Shown: positions 8,247 to 17,772, counted from the first letter of the stretch. The stretch: DNA of 64,000 nt from Anaerolineae bacterium (GCA_013178295.1 JABLWW010000015.1:1-64000); one strand, 5' to 3'. The notes: generated from the sequence alone by a model not told the origin. Numbers and translations: made by a program.

Positions 8247-9872
8247 CTAGCCAATACTTGCCACGCAGAAGTCTGCCGTGGCGGTTTGCCCCTCACCAAC
8301 CGATACCTTGACCGAATCCGGTCCGATGGTGCTGTAGCCGGGGTGATTGAGGGTAACCGTGTAGCTGCCGGGGTCAACCGGACCAATGTAATAGAACCCA
8401 TCCTTGCCGACGTCAGAATATCCGCCGTCGGCGGTTACGCTGAAGCCGCCAAAGCTCCATGCCGAATCGCATTTGCCGTCGCCATTGCTGTCATAATACA
8501 CCATGCCCTGAATGGCGCCGGGGCTGGGCGGAGGAGGAGGTGGGGGAGGAGGCGGGACGGTGAAGGTGGGCGTTGGCTGCGGAGGAGGCGCGGGAACGGT
8601 GAAGGTGGGCGTCGGCTGCTGCGCCGGAGGCTGCCCGGGTTTGGTGGGGGTGCGCGTCGGCTGCGGTGGGGTCACGCCCGCCGCACAGCTGACAATCTGG
8701 ATTTCTCCCACCTCCGAGAAGGCAATATCCGTGCCGCCCGTCCCGACCACGATGGCGCGGTACTTGACACTGCCGCCCGAGGCAAGCTGCGCCGGGGCAC
8801 TGGAGGTGTTCAGCCGGTAGGTATAGCCCCCGCCGCCGATGGGCGTCATGGCAGCGCGGTTCTCCACACCCACCGTGCCGATCCACGTTCCCGCCTGGTC
8901 AAACCACACATACCCCAGGTCAACGCGCGCAATCTGCGCCGCGGCGATGTCCGTCCCGGCTTCAAAATTGATGGCGGTCGGCTGACTGGCGGTGCACTTG
9001 CTGCCGATATAGACCGGGTTGGGCAGCCCGCCGATCTTGATCATCTTGCCGCCTGCTTGCTCTCCCTGGCAGGGTTCGACGGCAATCACGCGCTCATCGC
9101 TCTGACGGAACCATTCCTTTTGGTCATTGAGCAGCGCCAGCCGGTAGAGGATTTTGCCCTCCCCGCTTGCAAAAAACGCCATATCTCCCGCCGAGAGGAT
9201 ATACGCACCACTGTAACTGCCCCCGCTGCCGGGGGTGAGCATCTGAGAAAACTCGCGGCGCTCACCGCTCTGGTTGACCATCACGCCAAGGATATGCACC
9301 TCAATGGCGCCCTGCAGGTCTGCCACATAGCCCTCAAAATTGATGGTGGTCGTCCCCGGCGTGCACCCGGCGCCGATCGCCAGTCGGTCGGGGTTGGCGC
9401 CGACTTTCATCTCTCCACCGCTCTGTACCGTAACGGTGATCTCCGTCCCTTCTTCTGATGACACCATGCCGCTGCAAGCGGCTTTTTCGGGGTCGCCCAC
9501 ACACACCCGCGCCGGTTCAGAGGACGCCTCCTGCCCGGCGGTGTTGACCGCCACCGCCTGGATCACATACACGCCCGGCGCCGAGGGGTTCCACTCGAGC
9601 GTGGCTTGGGTCAGTTCCAGGCTGGCATCCGCCGAGGCACTGCCCAGTTCCACCCCGTTGACCACAAAGCGGATCATCATCACCCCCCCGCCCGGCTGAC
9701 GGGCGTGCGCCACCAGCGGGAACGGCTCCAGCGGCAGCGCATACCCGTTGGGGGGCTGGTCAAGCCAGACGCGCATCGCATTACTTGCGCCCCCGCCTCC
9801 AGCCTGTAGCGTGCAGGCGCTCAGCGCAAAAATCACCACGATCACCGCGGTCAGCAAAGTCTTGTCGCTCAT
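8247..9872 (-). CDS. Secreted lipoprotein with Ig-like and carboxypeptidase-regulatory-like domains
   Basis: 541 residues. The lipobox ALSAC gives Cys20. Residues ~30-120 form an Ig-like module (VWLDQPPNGYALPLEP...GVYVIQAVAVN). Two further beta-rich repeats follow. A long Pro/Thr-rich linker with three TPTFTVP/TPTRTPTKP-type blocks leads to a C-terminal prealbumin-like module (GMVYYDSNGDGKCD...PGSYTVTLNHPGYS), typical of extracellular carbohydrate or surface proteins. The start has GGAGGTG upstream. The N-terminal module is clearly related to the lipoprotein at 41741-43033, so the two loci are paralogous. Confidence 0.84.
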   Translation of the reverse strand: MSDKTLLTAVIVVIFALSACTLQAGGGGASNAMRVWLDQPPNGYALPLEPFPLVAHARQPGGGVMMIRFVVNGVELGSASADASLELTQATLEWNPSAPGVYVIQAVAVNTAGQEASSEPARVCVGDPEKAACSGMVSSEEGTEITVTVQSGGEMKVGANPDRLAIGAGCTPGTTTINFEGYVADLQGAIEVHILGVMVNQSGERREFSQMLTPGSGGSYSGAYILSAGDMAFFASGEGKILYRLALLNDQKEWFRQSDERVIAVEPCQGEQAGGKMIKIGGLPNPVYIGSKCTASQPTAINFEAGTDIAAAQIARVDLGYVWFDQAGTWIGTVGVENRAAMTPIGGGGYTYRLNTSSAPAQLASGGSVKYRAIVVGTGGTDIAFSEVGEIQIVSCAAGVTPPQPTRTPTKPGQPPAQQPTPTFTVPAPPPQPTPTFTVPPPPPPPPPPSPGAIQGMVYYDSNGDGKCDSAWSFGGFSVTADGGYSDVGKDGFYYIGPVDPGSYTVTLNHPGYSTIGPDSVKVSVGEGQTATADFCVASIG

Positions 9873-9898
9873 CTTTTCACCTCCACTTTGGCGCATAT

Positions 9899-12289
9899 CT
9901 AAGGCGTAATCGGCGCACCGCTCACCCGCACGGTGATGGTGCAGTCCGCCTGCGGGTTGGGCGTGGTTGTATCGCGCAGGGTGAAGGTCTGGTTGATGCG
10001 CGACCAGTCTTCAATCGAACGCCCCGCAAGACGCATGCTCACGTTGCAGAACACATCCTCTGCCCAGCCTGACCACCAGTTGCGGTCATCATCCGCAAGC
10101 CACGCCCCAAAGACAACTTCATCCGACGGGTCGCTGATGACCGTCTCAAACACATTCAAGCCGTAGGCAGCCGTGATGCACGGTGCGCCACCCCCAGGGC
10201 AGCTCCCCATCCTCAGCGAGCGCAGGTTGTAAGTGCCCTGTTCCAGGTCTGCATAGAGCGAGCGCAGCGACCAGGGCAGCGACCCGCCGCCTGCTGAGAA
10301 ATAGGCGCTGATTTCCAGCTCGGTATCCCGCGCCGGACAGAAGATGCACGGGTCACCGATGTCATTCACATTATCCAGACGCAGAGTTTGAAAATCAATG
10401 TTCACCCGCGCCGCGCTGGGGCAAACGAGAGAGGTGAAGGTCAGCGGGTCGCTCATGCGCGACTGACGGGCGCCCTGCCGGGCACGCACGCGGTACTCGA
10501 CGCGCTTGTTACAGCGCAGGCCGGCATCGCGCGGCAGGGTCATACGCAGCAGCCTGCCGTCTGCGCCGCGGGGAATATCCCAGCTGATGGTGAACATCGC
10601 CCCGCTTGCCAGGTCAACCTCCGTACGATAGACAGTATAGGCAGTCAGATCCGATTCGGGCACCAGCGGCGTGGGCGTCCAATCCCACAGCAGCGCAGTC
10701 TCCCTTCCGCCGCCAAACAGCATGTTCAGGCTGCATGCCGCCCGCGCAACAGGCTCGCTCAGCTGGTCGCAGGCTTCCCTGCTTGCCCCAAAGCGCAGAT
10801 TGTGCGGGGGAGGCAGATACAGCAGCACTTCGATCAAATCCACCACGTTGAGATACCCGCCCGGGGTGAGCGTGGCAGGCGCCTCAGGCGGGATGACCGG
10901 TGTGCAGGCAACCGCCGCCGGACCAATGCAGTACGAAAAGCGGAACGACCCGGCGCGGGTGCTGCGCAGGCTGCCATCCCACTCGGGCTGGCGATGGCTG
11001 ACTTCAAACCGTCCGAGCTGTTCGGTGCGCGCACCGCGCCGCCCGCGGCACTCGCCGCGCAGGATAACCGGGTTGCTGACCGGGTGTCCATTGAGGTTGA
11101 CCCTGCCGCCGCCCGGCTGGCGTGTCAGATTGTAATACAGCCGGTTGCTTGGGTCGGGCGAGAGCAGGTTTGAATCGCCCAGCGGGATGCGCTCGTAGGG
11201 CTGGTCGTTGATCGAGAGGTAGCAGTACACCCCGTCCCAGGCGGCGTCGGTGTTGACCATGGCAACCGTCAGCATCAGGTCGCTGGCAGAGCCGGGCGGC
11301 GCCCCCGCTCCCACACACCCCGCCGGGGTGGTGGCAGCTGCCATCAGGCTCGGCGCACCTTCCCTGCCGCTGCGCACAGAAGCCACCTGATAGCGGAAGA
11401 CCTGTCCCCCCGGCAGGGCGGGCAGGGCATCGCGGAAGGAGGTGGTGTTGGCAGGCGGTGAGGCAATCACCAACGGACGCACATCGCCCGGTCCCAGCCG
11501 GTAGATGCGGTAGCCTGTCTCCTCCGGGCTGTCGTTCCATGTCAGCGTGGCGCTGGTGCAGTCGGCACTGACACGCAGATTGGTGGGCGGCGCCGGGGCA
11601 CCTGGCGGAGGCGGGGGTGGAGGAGACGGCGGGGAGGGCGGAGAGGGGGGCGAGGGAGGGGAAGAAGACGCCGGAGCCTCGACCGTCGTTCCGGGCGGCA
11701 GCGGGGCGTAGGGGTCTGTTCCGCTCAAGCCGGGGTTGCTCTGCACCAGCTGCTCGGGGGTCACCCCATACAGCGTTGCCAGGTCGCTCAGGCTGGGGTT
11801 GGGCGAGCCTGGCTGCGCAGCCAGGTCGTCCACGTTAATCGACGCTGTATCGGAGGGCGGCAGTATGTCCACATACACCGCCGCCGAGTCGACAAAATCG
11901 TTCTCCGTGCCGTAGGCGCGCGCCACCAGCACATGCCGCCCGGCGCTCTCGGGACGCCAAAGACCAGCCAGTGCCAGCGGCGTCTGCCCGCTCTGGCTGG
12001 CGTTCTCCGCCAGCACCAGCCCGCCGTCGGCATACACTTCCAGCCGCGTCACCCCGCGCCTGGCAACCGCCCCTGCCTCAATGACAACCTCACTGTTGAG
12101 CGGCGTCTGACTGCCATCCAGCGGCGCAAGGATGGTGGCGTTGAGCGCAATGCCCTGCCGCCAATCATAGCGCGCCAGCAGCACCACAGCAACGCACAAC
12201 CCTGCCAGCAGCACAATCCCCGCCGCCAGCCCACACCCTGCGATCCAGCCTTTGCCGGACCGCGCCGCTTTCCCGGTCTGACTCCTCAT
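9899..12289 (-). CDS. Large membrane-anchored surface protein with Ig-like, LysM-like and Fn3 modules
   Basis: 796 residues. One N-terminal transmembrane helix (~15-38) is followed by an Ig-like module (APLDGSQTPLNSEVVIEA...), a LysM-like segment (PSLSDLATLYGVTPEQLVQS), a Ser/Pro-rich hinge, and a fibronectin III-like module (SADCTSATLTWNDSPEETGY). The C-terminal half contains more Fn3-like and beta-rich segments. The start is ATG at 12289 behind AGGAGG; an upstream GTG overlaps that site. It probably binds peptidoglycan through the LysM-like part and displays a large extracellular domain. It is a paralogue of the 961-residue protein at 38843. Confidence 0.83.
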   Translation of the reverse strand: MRSQTGKAARSGKGWIAGCGLAAGIVLLAGLCVAVVLLARYDWRQGIALNATILAPLDGSQTPLNSEVVIEAGAVARRGVTRLEVYADGGLVLAENASQSGQTPLALAGLWRPESAGRHVLVARAYGTENDFVDSAAVYVDILPPSDTASINVDDLAAQPGSPNPSLSDLATLYGVTPEQLVQSNPGLSGTDPYAPLPPGTTVEAPASSSPPSPPSPPSPPSPPPPPPPGAPAPPTNLRVSADCTSATLTWNDSPEETGYRIYRLGPGDVRPLVIASPPANTTSFRDALPALPGGQVFRYQVASVRSGREGAPSLMAAATTPAGCVGAGAPPGSASDLMLTVAMVNTDAAWDGVYCYLSINDQPYERIPLGDSNLLSPDPSNRLYYNLTRQPGGGRVNLNGHPVSNPVILRGECRGRRGARTEQLGRFEVSHRQPEWDGSLRSTRAGSFRFSYCIGPAAVACTPVIPPEAPATLTPGGYLNVVDLIEVLLYLPPPHNLRFGASREACDQLSEPVARAACSLNMLFGGGRETALLWDWTPTPLVPESDLTAYTVYRTEVDLASGAMFTISWDIPRGADGRLLRMTLPRDAGLRCNKRVEYRVRARQGARQSRMSDPLTFTSLVCPSAARVNIDFQTLRLDNVNDIGDPCIFCPARDTELEISAYFSAGGGSLPWSLRSLYADLEQGTYNLRSLRMGSCPGGGAPCITAAYGLNVFETVISDPSDEVVFGAWLADDDRNWWSGWAEDVFCNVSMRLAGRSIEDWSRINQTFTLRDTTTPNPQADCTITVRVSGAPITP

Positions 12290-12463
12290 ATCCACCTCCT
12301 TTTTTATCTGTCAGAGAAGGCTTAATTCAACAGCGTAAACTTTCCCCCAAAACCCCCTGGGTATTGCCTCGGTGGTGTCACCAAAACGATCACCATCATG
12401 TTAGCACACTCGAAATCGGATTACAAGAGGGGATTTTTGCATATTTGGATCAATCCCGCCCGC

Positions 12464-12715
12464 ATCGGCTTGCCCCAGCGGAAGTCTCCCCTTCCCTCCG
12501 GGGGGTACGTAGGATGCGCCCTGCCCCATTGGGTTAGCGGGGTCAACCGCGCACAGCACTCCCGCAGACAGCCGCCCTACACGCTCCCCTCTCCTTGCAG
12601 GAGAGGGGCTGGGGGTGAGGTGCGCCCTGCCCCATCGGTTTTGGCTACGCGCCCCCTCACACCTTTTAGGAGAGGGTCCGGGGGTGAGGTGCGCCCTGCC
12701 CCATCGGCTTGCCGC
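12464..12715. repeat. Cluster of dispersed intergenic repeat modules
   Basis: GTAGGATGCGCCCTGCCCCAT units alternate with CTCCCCTCTCCTTGCAGGAGAGGGGCTGG-type hairpins in the 438-nt gap between two minus-strand genes. A 69-nt stretch at 12628-12696 is identical to 18082-18150. No gene is visible here. The upstream promoter of the surface operon probably lies at 12300-12450, but no convincing boxes were found. Confidence 0.8.
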
Positions 12716-12727
12716 CGCCGCACCCGC

Positions 12728-13873
12728 TCACCTGCCGCTGATTTTCTTCCACACAAACCCCACCAGCGCCTCACGCATCAGGCTGTTTTGCAGGGCTTTG
12801 GCAGAGGGCGGCACAGCAGGGGCTTTCTGACGCAGCTCGAGGTGCAGTGCACCCTGCGGGCAAACGCTGACGCACAGCCCACACCCCAAACACAGCGCAT
12901 GATCCACCTGCGGCAGCCCGTCTTCTCCCACCCGCACCGCCCGCACCGGGCACATCTCCACGCAGGCATGGTCGGCGGCGCATTTGTGCGCCTCAAAGAC
13001 CACGCGGTAGCGCGAGACGGCTTCAATGTTCTTCTTTCCGGCGGCAGTGGCTTTCATCCCCGGGCAGCAGCAGGCACAGCAGTTGCACAGCCCACGGATT
13101 TCACCCTGAAAGTTATCTATGTTGTGCACCAGCCCCTCTTTTTCGCACGCCTCAAGGATCTCCAGCGCCTCCTCCAGGCTCAGCGGGCGGGCGATTCCCA
13201 AATCAATCAGGCTTTGGGCAAACTGGTTGAAGACAAAACACGTCTCATGCGGTTTGCTGCACGGCGCGCCCTGCATCTGGCGCGAAAGACGGCAGTAGCA
13301 CTCCGCCACACCAATCAGCTTCTGCTGGCGCACCATCTGCGAGACGACATCCAGCGGCAGCACCTGACGCGGGTCGGGGATGGGGTGGTTGATCTCGATG
13401 CGCACCTTTTCGGCAGGCTGGATGGTACGCTCCACCGGCAGGATGCGAAAATAGGGCGTGCGCGTCGGCAGCTGATAGGCAGCCACCTCCGCCAGCGAGA
13501 GCCAGTAATCGGCGTAGGCTTTGCCCAGCTCGCTGCCCTTACGCATGCGCACCTGCTGCTCGGCGGTCATGCTCAGCGGACAGCTTTCGTAGGCGACGCC
13601 CTGCGGCGTGTGGTGGCGCATGACAAACGCCTGCTGATAGAGGCGCTCCAGCGTCTCCTCCAGCCGCAGGCGGTCATATCCCAGGCGGGCGGCTTTGCGC
13701 GCCAGCTTTTCCAGCGGGATGGTGCTGCCAAAGGGGATGAGAAAATAGATGCGCAAATCCTCTTCGGGGATGGTCTGGCTCAGCGCCCACAGGATGCGCT
13801 CCTCGCCGGGCAGTTTGCCAAACATCAGGGCAGAGGCATTGACCAGCTTGTGATACAGAGAAGTTTTTGGCAT
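12728..13873 (-). CDS. 4Fe-4S dicluster ferredoxin-domain protein, unknown role
   Basis: 381 residues. The C-terminus is a ferredoxin with two [4Fe-4S] sites: CVEMCPVRAVRV and CLGCGLCVSVCPQGALHL. Upstream lie two further Cys-rich stretches: CYCRLSRQMQGAPCSKPHETC and CNCCACCCPG. The N-terminal ~150 residues look helical. Proteins of this layout are annotated as 4Fe-4S binding proteins with possible electron-transfer functions. The start is ATG at 13873, preceded by AAGGAA; an upstream frame extension is AT-rich and looks non-coding. It is divergent from the sugar ABC operon. Confidence 0.8.
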   Translation of the reverse strand: MPKTSLYHKLVNASALMFGKLPGEERILWALSQTIPEEDLRIYFLIPFGSTIPLEKLARKAARLGYDRLRLEETLERLYQQAFVMRHHTPQGVAYESCPLSMTAEQQVRMRKGSELGKAYADYWLSLAEVAAYQLPTRTPYFRILPVERTIQPAEKVRIEINHPIPDPRQVLPLDVVSQMVRQQKLIGVAECYCRLSRQMQGAPCSKPHETCFVFNQFAQSLIDLGIARPLSLEEALEILEACEKEGLVHNIDNFQGEIRGLCNCCACCCPGMKATAAGKKNIEAVSRYRVVFEAHKCAADHACVEMCPVRAVRVGEDGLPQVDHALCLGCGLCVSVCPQGALHLELRQKAPAVPPSAKALQNSLMREALVGFVWKKISGR

Positions 13874-13965
13874 GGCTTGTGTTCCTTGTTTGGGGGAGAA
13901 AAAGAAAAACGGCATTGGTATTATAATCAATGTATTCACATCAAGAAAATTTAAGAAAAAAGTCA

Positions 13966-13995
13966 TTGCAATTGCAGGCAAGGATGTGTTATGAT
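13966..13995 (+). promoter_or_regulatory. Sigma70-type promoter of the sugar ABC operon
   Basis: TTGCAA (13966-13971) and TATGAT (13990-13995) are separated by 18 nt. The start point would fall inside or at the edge of the palindrome at 13998-14013. Confidence 0.65.
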
Positions 13996-13997
13996 TG

Positions 13998-14013
13998 ATG
14001 CACACGTGTGCAT
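13998..14013. promoter_or_regulatory. 16-bp perfect palindrome, probable repressor operator
   Basis: ATGCACACGTGTGCAT is a perfect dyad placed just after the -10 box of the sugar ABC operon, over the expected transcription start. That position is typical for a LacI- or ROK-type repressor site. No regulator gene is adjacent. Confidence 0.6.
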
Positions 14014-14051
14014 TCAGGGTTGTTTCCATCTATGAAAACAGGAGTGGTGCG

Positions 14052-15572
14052 TTGGTTTCAGATGACGTTCTGCAGATGAACCGCATCGACAAGAGTTTCT
14101 TTGGGGTAAAAATCCTGGACTCGGTCACCTTTCAGGTCAGGCGTGGTGAGGTACATGCCCTGGTTGGCGAAAACGGCGCCGGAAAGTCCTCATTGATGAA
14201 AATCCTGATGGGAATCTACACCAGCGACCGCGGCGAAATCATCCTCGACGGGCAGCGGGTGGCATTCCATCACCCGCGCGAAGCCATTGCGCACGGCGTT
14301 TCGATGATCCATCAGGAATTAATGCCCGTGATGGACATGGAAGTGGCTGAAAACATCTTTCTGGGGCGCGAGATCGCCGCCCGCCAGGCAGGTTTGCTGG
14401 GGCTGGTCAACAAAAAAGAGCAGCGTCTGCAAACCGCCAAACTGTTTGCCAAAATGGGCATCTCGATTGACCCCAAACGTCTGATGCGCAGCCTGAGCGT
14501 CGCCCAGATGCAGCTGGTGGAAATCGTCAAAGCCCTTTCGCTCTCCGCCAAAGTGGTGATCATGGACGAACCGACCTCTGCCATTACCGACAAAGAGGTA
14601 GATACGCTCTTCGACCAGATTGCCAAACTCAAGGCGCAGGGCGTGGCGATCATCTACATCTCGCACAAGATTGACGAGATCTTCAAAATCGCCGACCGCA
14701 TCACCGTGCTGCGCGATGGACAGCTGATCGCCACTGAAGACGCCGCCAGCCTCAACAAAGACCGCCTGATCACCATGATGGTGGGCAGGGAGATCAAAGA
14801 GTTTTACCCCAAAGAGACAGTGCAACCCGGTGAAGTTGTCTTGCAGGTCAAAGAGCTAAGCCAGAAAGGCAAATTTCACGATATCAGCTTCTCCGTCCGC
14901 CGCGGCGAGATTGTGGGGATTGCCGGATTGGTGGGTGCCGGGCGCAGCGAACTGGTGGAGTGCATTTTTGGCATCACCCGCCCCACCAGCGGCGCGGTGC
15001 TGCTGGACGGCAAAAAAGCCAGCATCCGCCACCCAAAAGATGCCATCCGCAGCCGCATGGCGCTGGTTACCGAAGACCGCAAACTGACCGGTCTCAACCT
15101 CAAGGCTTCAGTCGAGCACAATATTTCGCTGGTCGGCATCCAAAGCCTTTCAAAATACGGCATCATCAACACCCGCAAAGAAGCCGCGGTAACCGAAGAA
15201 TACATCCGCCGGATGCGCATCAAAGTTTTTTCACGCAAAAGCATGGTCAATGCCCTCAGCGGCGGCAACCAGCAAAAGGTGGTGCTTTCCAAGTGGCTGC
15301 TGACCGAACCGGAGATCATCATCCTCGATGAACCCACGCGCGGCATTGACGTGGGCGCCAAGCGGGATATTTATCTGTTCATGGGCGAGCTGGCAAAAGC
15401 GGGCAAAGCCATTTTGATGATCTCCTCCGAAATCCCCGAACTGATGGGGCTTTCTGACCGAATTTTGGTAATGGCAGCCGGAAGGCTTGCCGGTGAACTG
15501 GAACGCAAAGACTTTTCGCAGGAAAATATCATGCGGCTGGCATCCAAATTTGAGGCAAATAAAGATGAGTGA
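14052..15572 (+). CDS. Sugar ABC transporter ATP-binding protein (RbsA-like, double NBD)
   Basis: 506 residues with two ATPase halves. The first has Walker A GENGAGKSS and Walker B VVIMDEPTSAI. The second has a degenerate GLVGAGRSELVE, signature LSGGNQQ and Walker B IIILDEPTRGIDVG. This is the CUT2 (ribose/galactose/simple sugar) architecture. It powers uptake through the permease encoded next. I start at TTG 14052: AGGAG lies 7 nt upstream, and homologues begin with the equivalent of VLQMNRIDKSF. It overlaps the permease gene by 8 nt (ATGAGTGA). Confidence 0.92.
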   Translation: MVSDDVLQMNRIDKSFFGVKILDSVTFQVRRGEVHALVGENGAGKSSLMKILMGIYTSDRGEIILDGQRVAFHHPREAIAHGVSMIHQELMPVMDMEVAENIFLGREIAARQAGLLGLVNKKEQRLQTAKLFAKMGISIDPKRLMRSLSVAQMQLVEIVKALSLSAKVVIMDEPTSAITDKEVDTLFDQIAKLKAQGVAIIYISHKIDEIFKIADRITVLRDGQLIATEDAASLNKDRLITMMVGREIKEFYPKETVQPGEVVLQVKELSQKGKFHDISFSVRRGEIVGIAGLVGAGRSELVECIFGITRPTSGAVLLDGKKASIRHPKDAIRSRMALVTEDRKLTGLNLKASVEHNISLVGIQSLSKYGIINTRKEAAVTEEYIRRMRIKVFSRKSMVNALSGGNQQKVVLSKWLLTEPEIIILDEPTRGIDVGAKRDIYLFMGELAKAGKAILMISSEIPELMGLSDRILVMAAGRLAGELERKDFSQENIMRLASKFEANKDE

Positions 15573-16524
15573 GAAAAAACAAAGCGTGCAGCTTGGCTCC
15601 TTCAAGGAACTGGGAATCTTTTTTGCATTTCTAATCATCCTGGCGGTGTTGATGATCCTCTCCCCCAATGCATTTGCCCGTCCCGCCAACCTGATCAACA
15701 TCCTCAAACAGGCTTCCATCAACGGCATCCTGGCAACTGGGATGATGTACGTCATCATCTCCGGCGGGATTGACCTCTCGGTGGGTTCGATTGTGGCATT
15801 GAGCGGCGTCATTGCCGCCAGCTTTGCCCACCCGGGCGAGTATCCCCTCATCGTGCCCATTGTGCTGGCGGCGGTGGTGGGGGCGCTGGTCGGTCTGGCA
15901 AACGGAATCGGCGTGGCTTATGGCAACATCCCCCCCTTCATTGTTACCCTGGGCAGCATGACCATCGTGCGCGGCATCGCCCTAATCGCCGCCAACGGTC
16001 AGCCGGTTTTCAACGTTACCAAGCAGTTCGAAAGAATCTCCGGCGGGTTTGTGTTCAACACCATCCCCAACCTGGTAGTGTACTTCATCGTCGTGACCCT
16101 GGTGCTGGCGTTTGTGCTGACGCGTACCGTGTTCGGACGGCGGGTATACGCCATTGGCGGCAATGAAACCGCCGCCAAAGTCTCGGGGATCAACGTCGAG
16201 CAGATCAAACTGGCGGTCTATACCCTGTGCGGCTTTCTTGCCGGGATTGCCGGTTTGCTGCTGGCTTCGCGCATCATCTCCGGCAACCCCACCTCGGGGC
16301 AGGCGTACGAGCTGGATGCCATTGCGGCGGTCATCATCGGCGGCGTCAGCATGTCGGGCGGGGCCGGAAAATGGTACGGTACAGTCATCGGCGCGTTGAT
16401 GATCGCGGTGATCAGCAATGGGCTGGATATTCTCAACGTCTCATCGCACTTTCAGCTGGTCATCAAGGGGCTGATTATCGTCGTTGCGGTGCTGATGGAT
16501 ATCAAAGGCAAAGCGGGGAGATAA
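15565..16524 (+). CDS. Sugar ABC transporter permease (RbsC-like)
   Basis: 319 residues with about 8-10 hydrophobic helices. Family segments include MMYVIISGGIDLSVGSI near residue 55-70 and RTVFGRRVYAIGGNETAAKVSGI near 185-205, as in RbsC/XylH-type permeases. It forms the membrane channel for the CUT2 transporter. The ATG at 15565 overlaps the end of the ATPase gene, giving translational coupling. Confidence 0.92.
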   Translation: MSEKKQSVQLGSFKELGIFFAFLIILAVLMILSPNAFARPANLINILKQASINGILATGMMYVIISGGIDLSVGSIVALSGVIAASFAHPGEYPLIVPIVLAAVVGALVGLANGIGVAYGNIPPFIVTLGSMTIVRGIALIAANGQPVFNVTKQFERISGGFVFNTIPNLVVYFIVVTLVLAFVLTRTVFGRRVYAIGGNETAAKVSGINVEQIKLAVYTLCGFLAGIAGLLLASRIISGNPTSGQAYELDAIAAVIIGGVSMSGGAGKWYGTVIGALMIAVISNGLDILNVSSHFQLVIKGLIIVVAVLMDIKGKAGR

Positions 16525-16593
16525 GCATTGCACACGCTTTTATCCTCTCATGGTTTACTTCTCACACCAAATTCACTTCATAAGGAGAAAGAT

Positions 16594-17616
16594 ATGAAAA
16601 AGAGACTGTCTGTTCTGTTCGCTGTTTTGACAGTGCTGGTATTTGCACTAAGCGCATGCCAGCCTGCCGCTCCAGCCACCGAGGCGCCTGCCGCTCCAGC
16701 CACCGAGGCGCCTGCCGCCCCAGCTACCGAGGCGCCCGCCGCCCCAGCTACCGAGGCGCCCGCCAAGCCCGCCGCCAAGTACGGGCTGTTTATGAGCCAC
16801 ATGACCAATGCCTTTACCATCGAACTTTCGGACGCGGTGAAATCCAAAGCCCAAGAACTCGGTGTTGAGTTGACCGTATACGACGGCGAGCATGACCCCG
16901 CCAAACAGGTTAGCCAGGTTGAAACAGCCGTCACCCAGGGCATTAGCTGCATCGTGATTGAACCCGCCTCGGTGGATGGTCTGGTGCCCGCTATCGAAAA
17001 CGCCACCAAGTCCGGCGTGCCGGTGGTGGTGGTCAACCAGGCAATCAGCAAGCCCGAAGTTGCCAGCAGCTTTGTCGGCGTCAGCAATGTGGATGGCGGC
17101 ATCCTCGAGATGAAGACCGCCGCTGAAGCCCTCGGCGGCAAGGGCAATGTGGCTTTCCTGCTCGGACCAATGGGCTCTGATGCCCAGCTCGGGCGCACCA
17201 AAGGCTACTACGAGGTCCTCAAGGACTATCCCGACATCAAGGTTGTCTTTGAACAAACCGCCAACTGGAAGACCGATGAAGCCCTGACGGTGGTCGAAAA
17301 CTGGCTGCAGACCGGCACACAGATTGACGCCATCGTCGCCAACAACGACGGTATGGCGCTGGGCGCCCTCAAAGCAGTGGAAGATGCCAAACTGCTTGAC
17401 AAGATCAAGATTTACGGTCTGGACGCCACCCCGGATGCCCTGGCAGCGGTCAAAGAAGGCAAACTTGCCGCTACGATCTCTCAGAACACAACCGCCCAGG
17501 GCTTGACCGCCATGGAAACCTGCTACAAGATCGTTCAGGGCGAACAGGTAGAAAAAGAAATTCTGCTCAACTTCGTCCTCATCACCAAAGACAACGTTGA
17601 CGAGTTCATCAAGTAA
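16594..17616 (+). CDS. Sugar ABC transporter substrate-binding lipoprotein (type I PBP, RbsB-like)
   Basis: 340 residues. The lipobox ALSAC gives Cys22. Residues ~24-58 are four tandem APATEAPA repeats forming a flexible tether. The mature domain reads like RbsB (YGLFMSHMTNAFTIELSDAV near its start, DAIVANNDGMALGALKAVED later). TAAGGAGAAAG precedes the ATG. It captures a simple sugar outside the membrane and delivers it to the permease. The actual sugar is not readable, and no sugar kinase lies beside it. A strong terminator closes the operon. Confidence 0.92.
   Translation: MKKRLSVLFAVLTVLVFALSACQPAAPATEAPAAPATEAPAAPATEAPAAPATEAPAKPAAKYGLFMSHMTNAFTIELSDAVKSKAQELGVELTVYDGEHDPAKQVSQVETAVTQGISCIVIEPASVDGLVPAIENATKSGVPVVVVNQAISKPEVASSFVGVSNVDGGILEMKTAAEALGGKGNVAFLLGPMGSDAQLGRTKGYYEVLKDYPDIKVVFEQTANWKTDEALTVVENWLQTGTQIDAIVANNDGMALGALKAVEDAKLLDKIKIYGLDATPDALAAVKEGKLAATISQNTTAQGLTAMETCYKIVQGEQVEKEILLNFVLITKDNVDEFIK
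16666..16761 (+). repeat. 24-bp in-frame tandem repeat, 4 copies
   Basis: Four units starting at 16666, 16690, 16714 and 16738 encode the APATEAPA tether of the binding protein. The third position varies between copies (GCT/GCC, ACC), so the peptide is conserved more than the DNA. Confidence 0.85.
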
Positions 17617-17673
17617 AAACCCTGCTGTAACAACCGCTTCTTAAGAGCACGCAGAAGTAAACCAGAAGATCAA

Positions 17674-17707
17674 AGGGCTGCGCCCCCAAAGCGCAGCCCT
17701 CTTTTTT
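17674..17707 (+). terminator. Intrinsic terminator of the sugar ABC operon
   Basis: AGGGCTGCGC and GCGCAGCCCT form a perfect 10-bp stem with a 7-nt loop, followed by CTTTTTT. It lies 57 nt after the binding-protein stop. Confidence 0.93.
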
Positions 17708-17719
17708 GTGTCCCTCCCC

Positions 17720-17772
17720 CGCCCCTGCGGATATCCCCTTCTCCCTCTGGGAGGGGACGGGGGAGGGCATGT
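17720..17772. repeat. Dispersed CTCCCTCTGGGAGGGGACGGGGGAGGG element
   Basis: Same G/C-rich inverted module as at 191 and 63460, between the ABC terminator and the HicB-like gene. Confidence 0.55.

Noticed and set aside
13874-14029. Longer start for the 4Fe-4S protein
   Set aside because: The extension overlaps the divergent ABC promoter and operator, is AT-rich, and the AAGGAA site supports the ATG at 13873.
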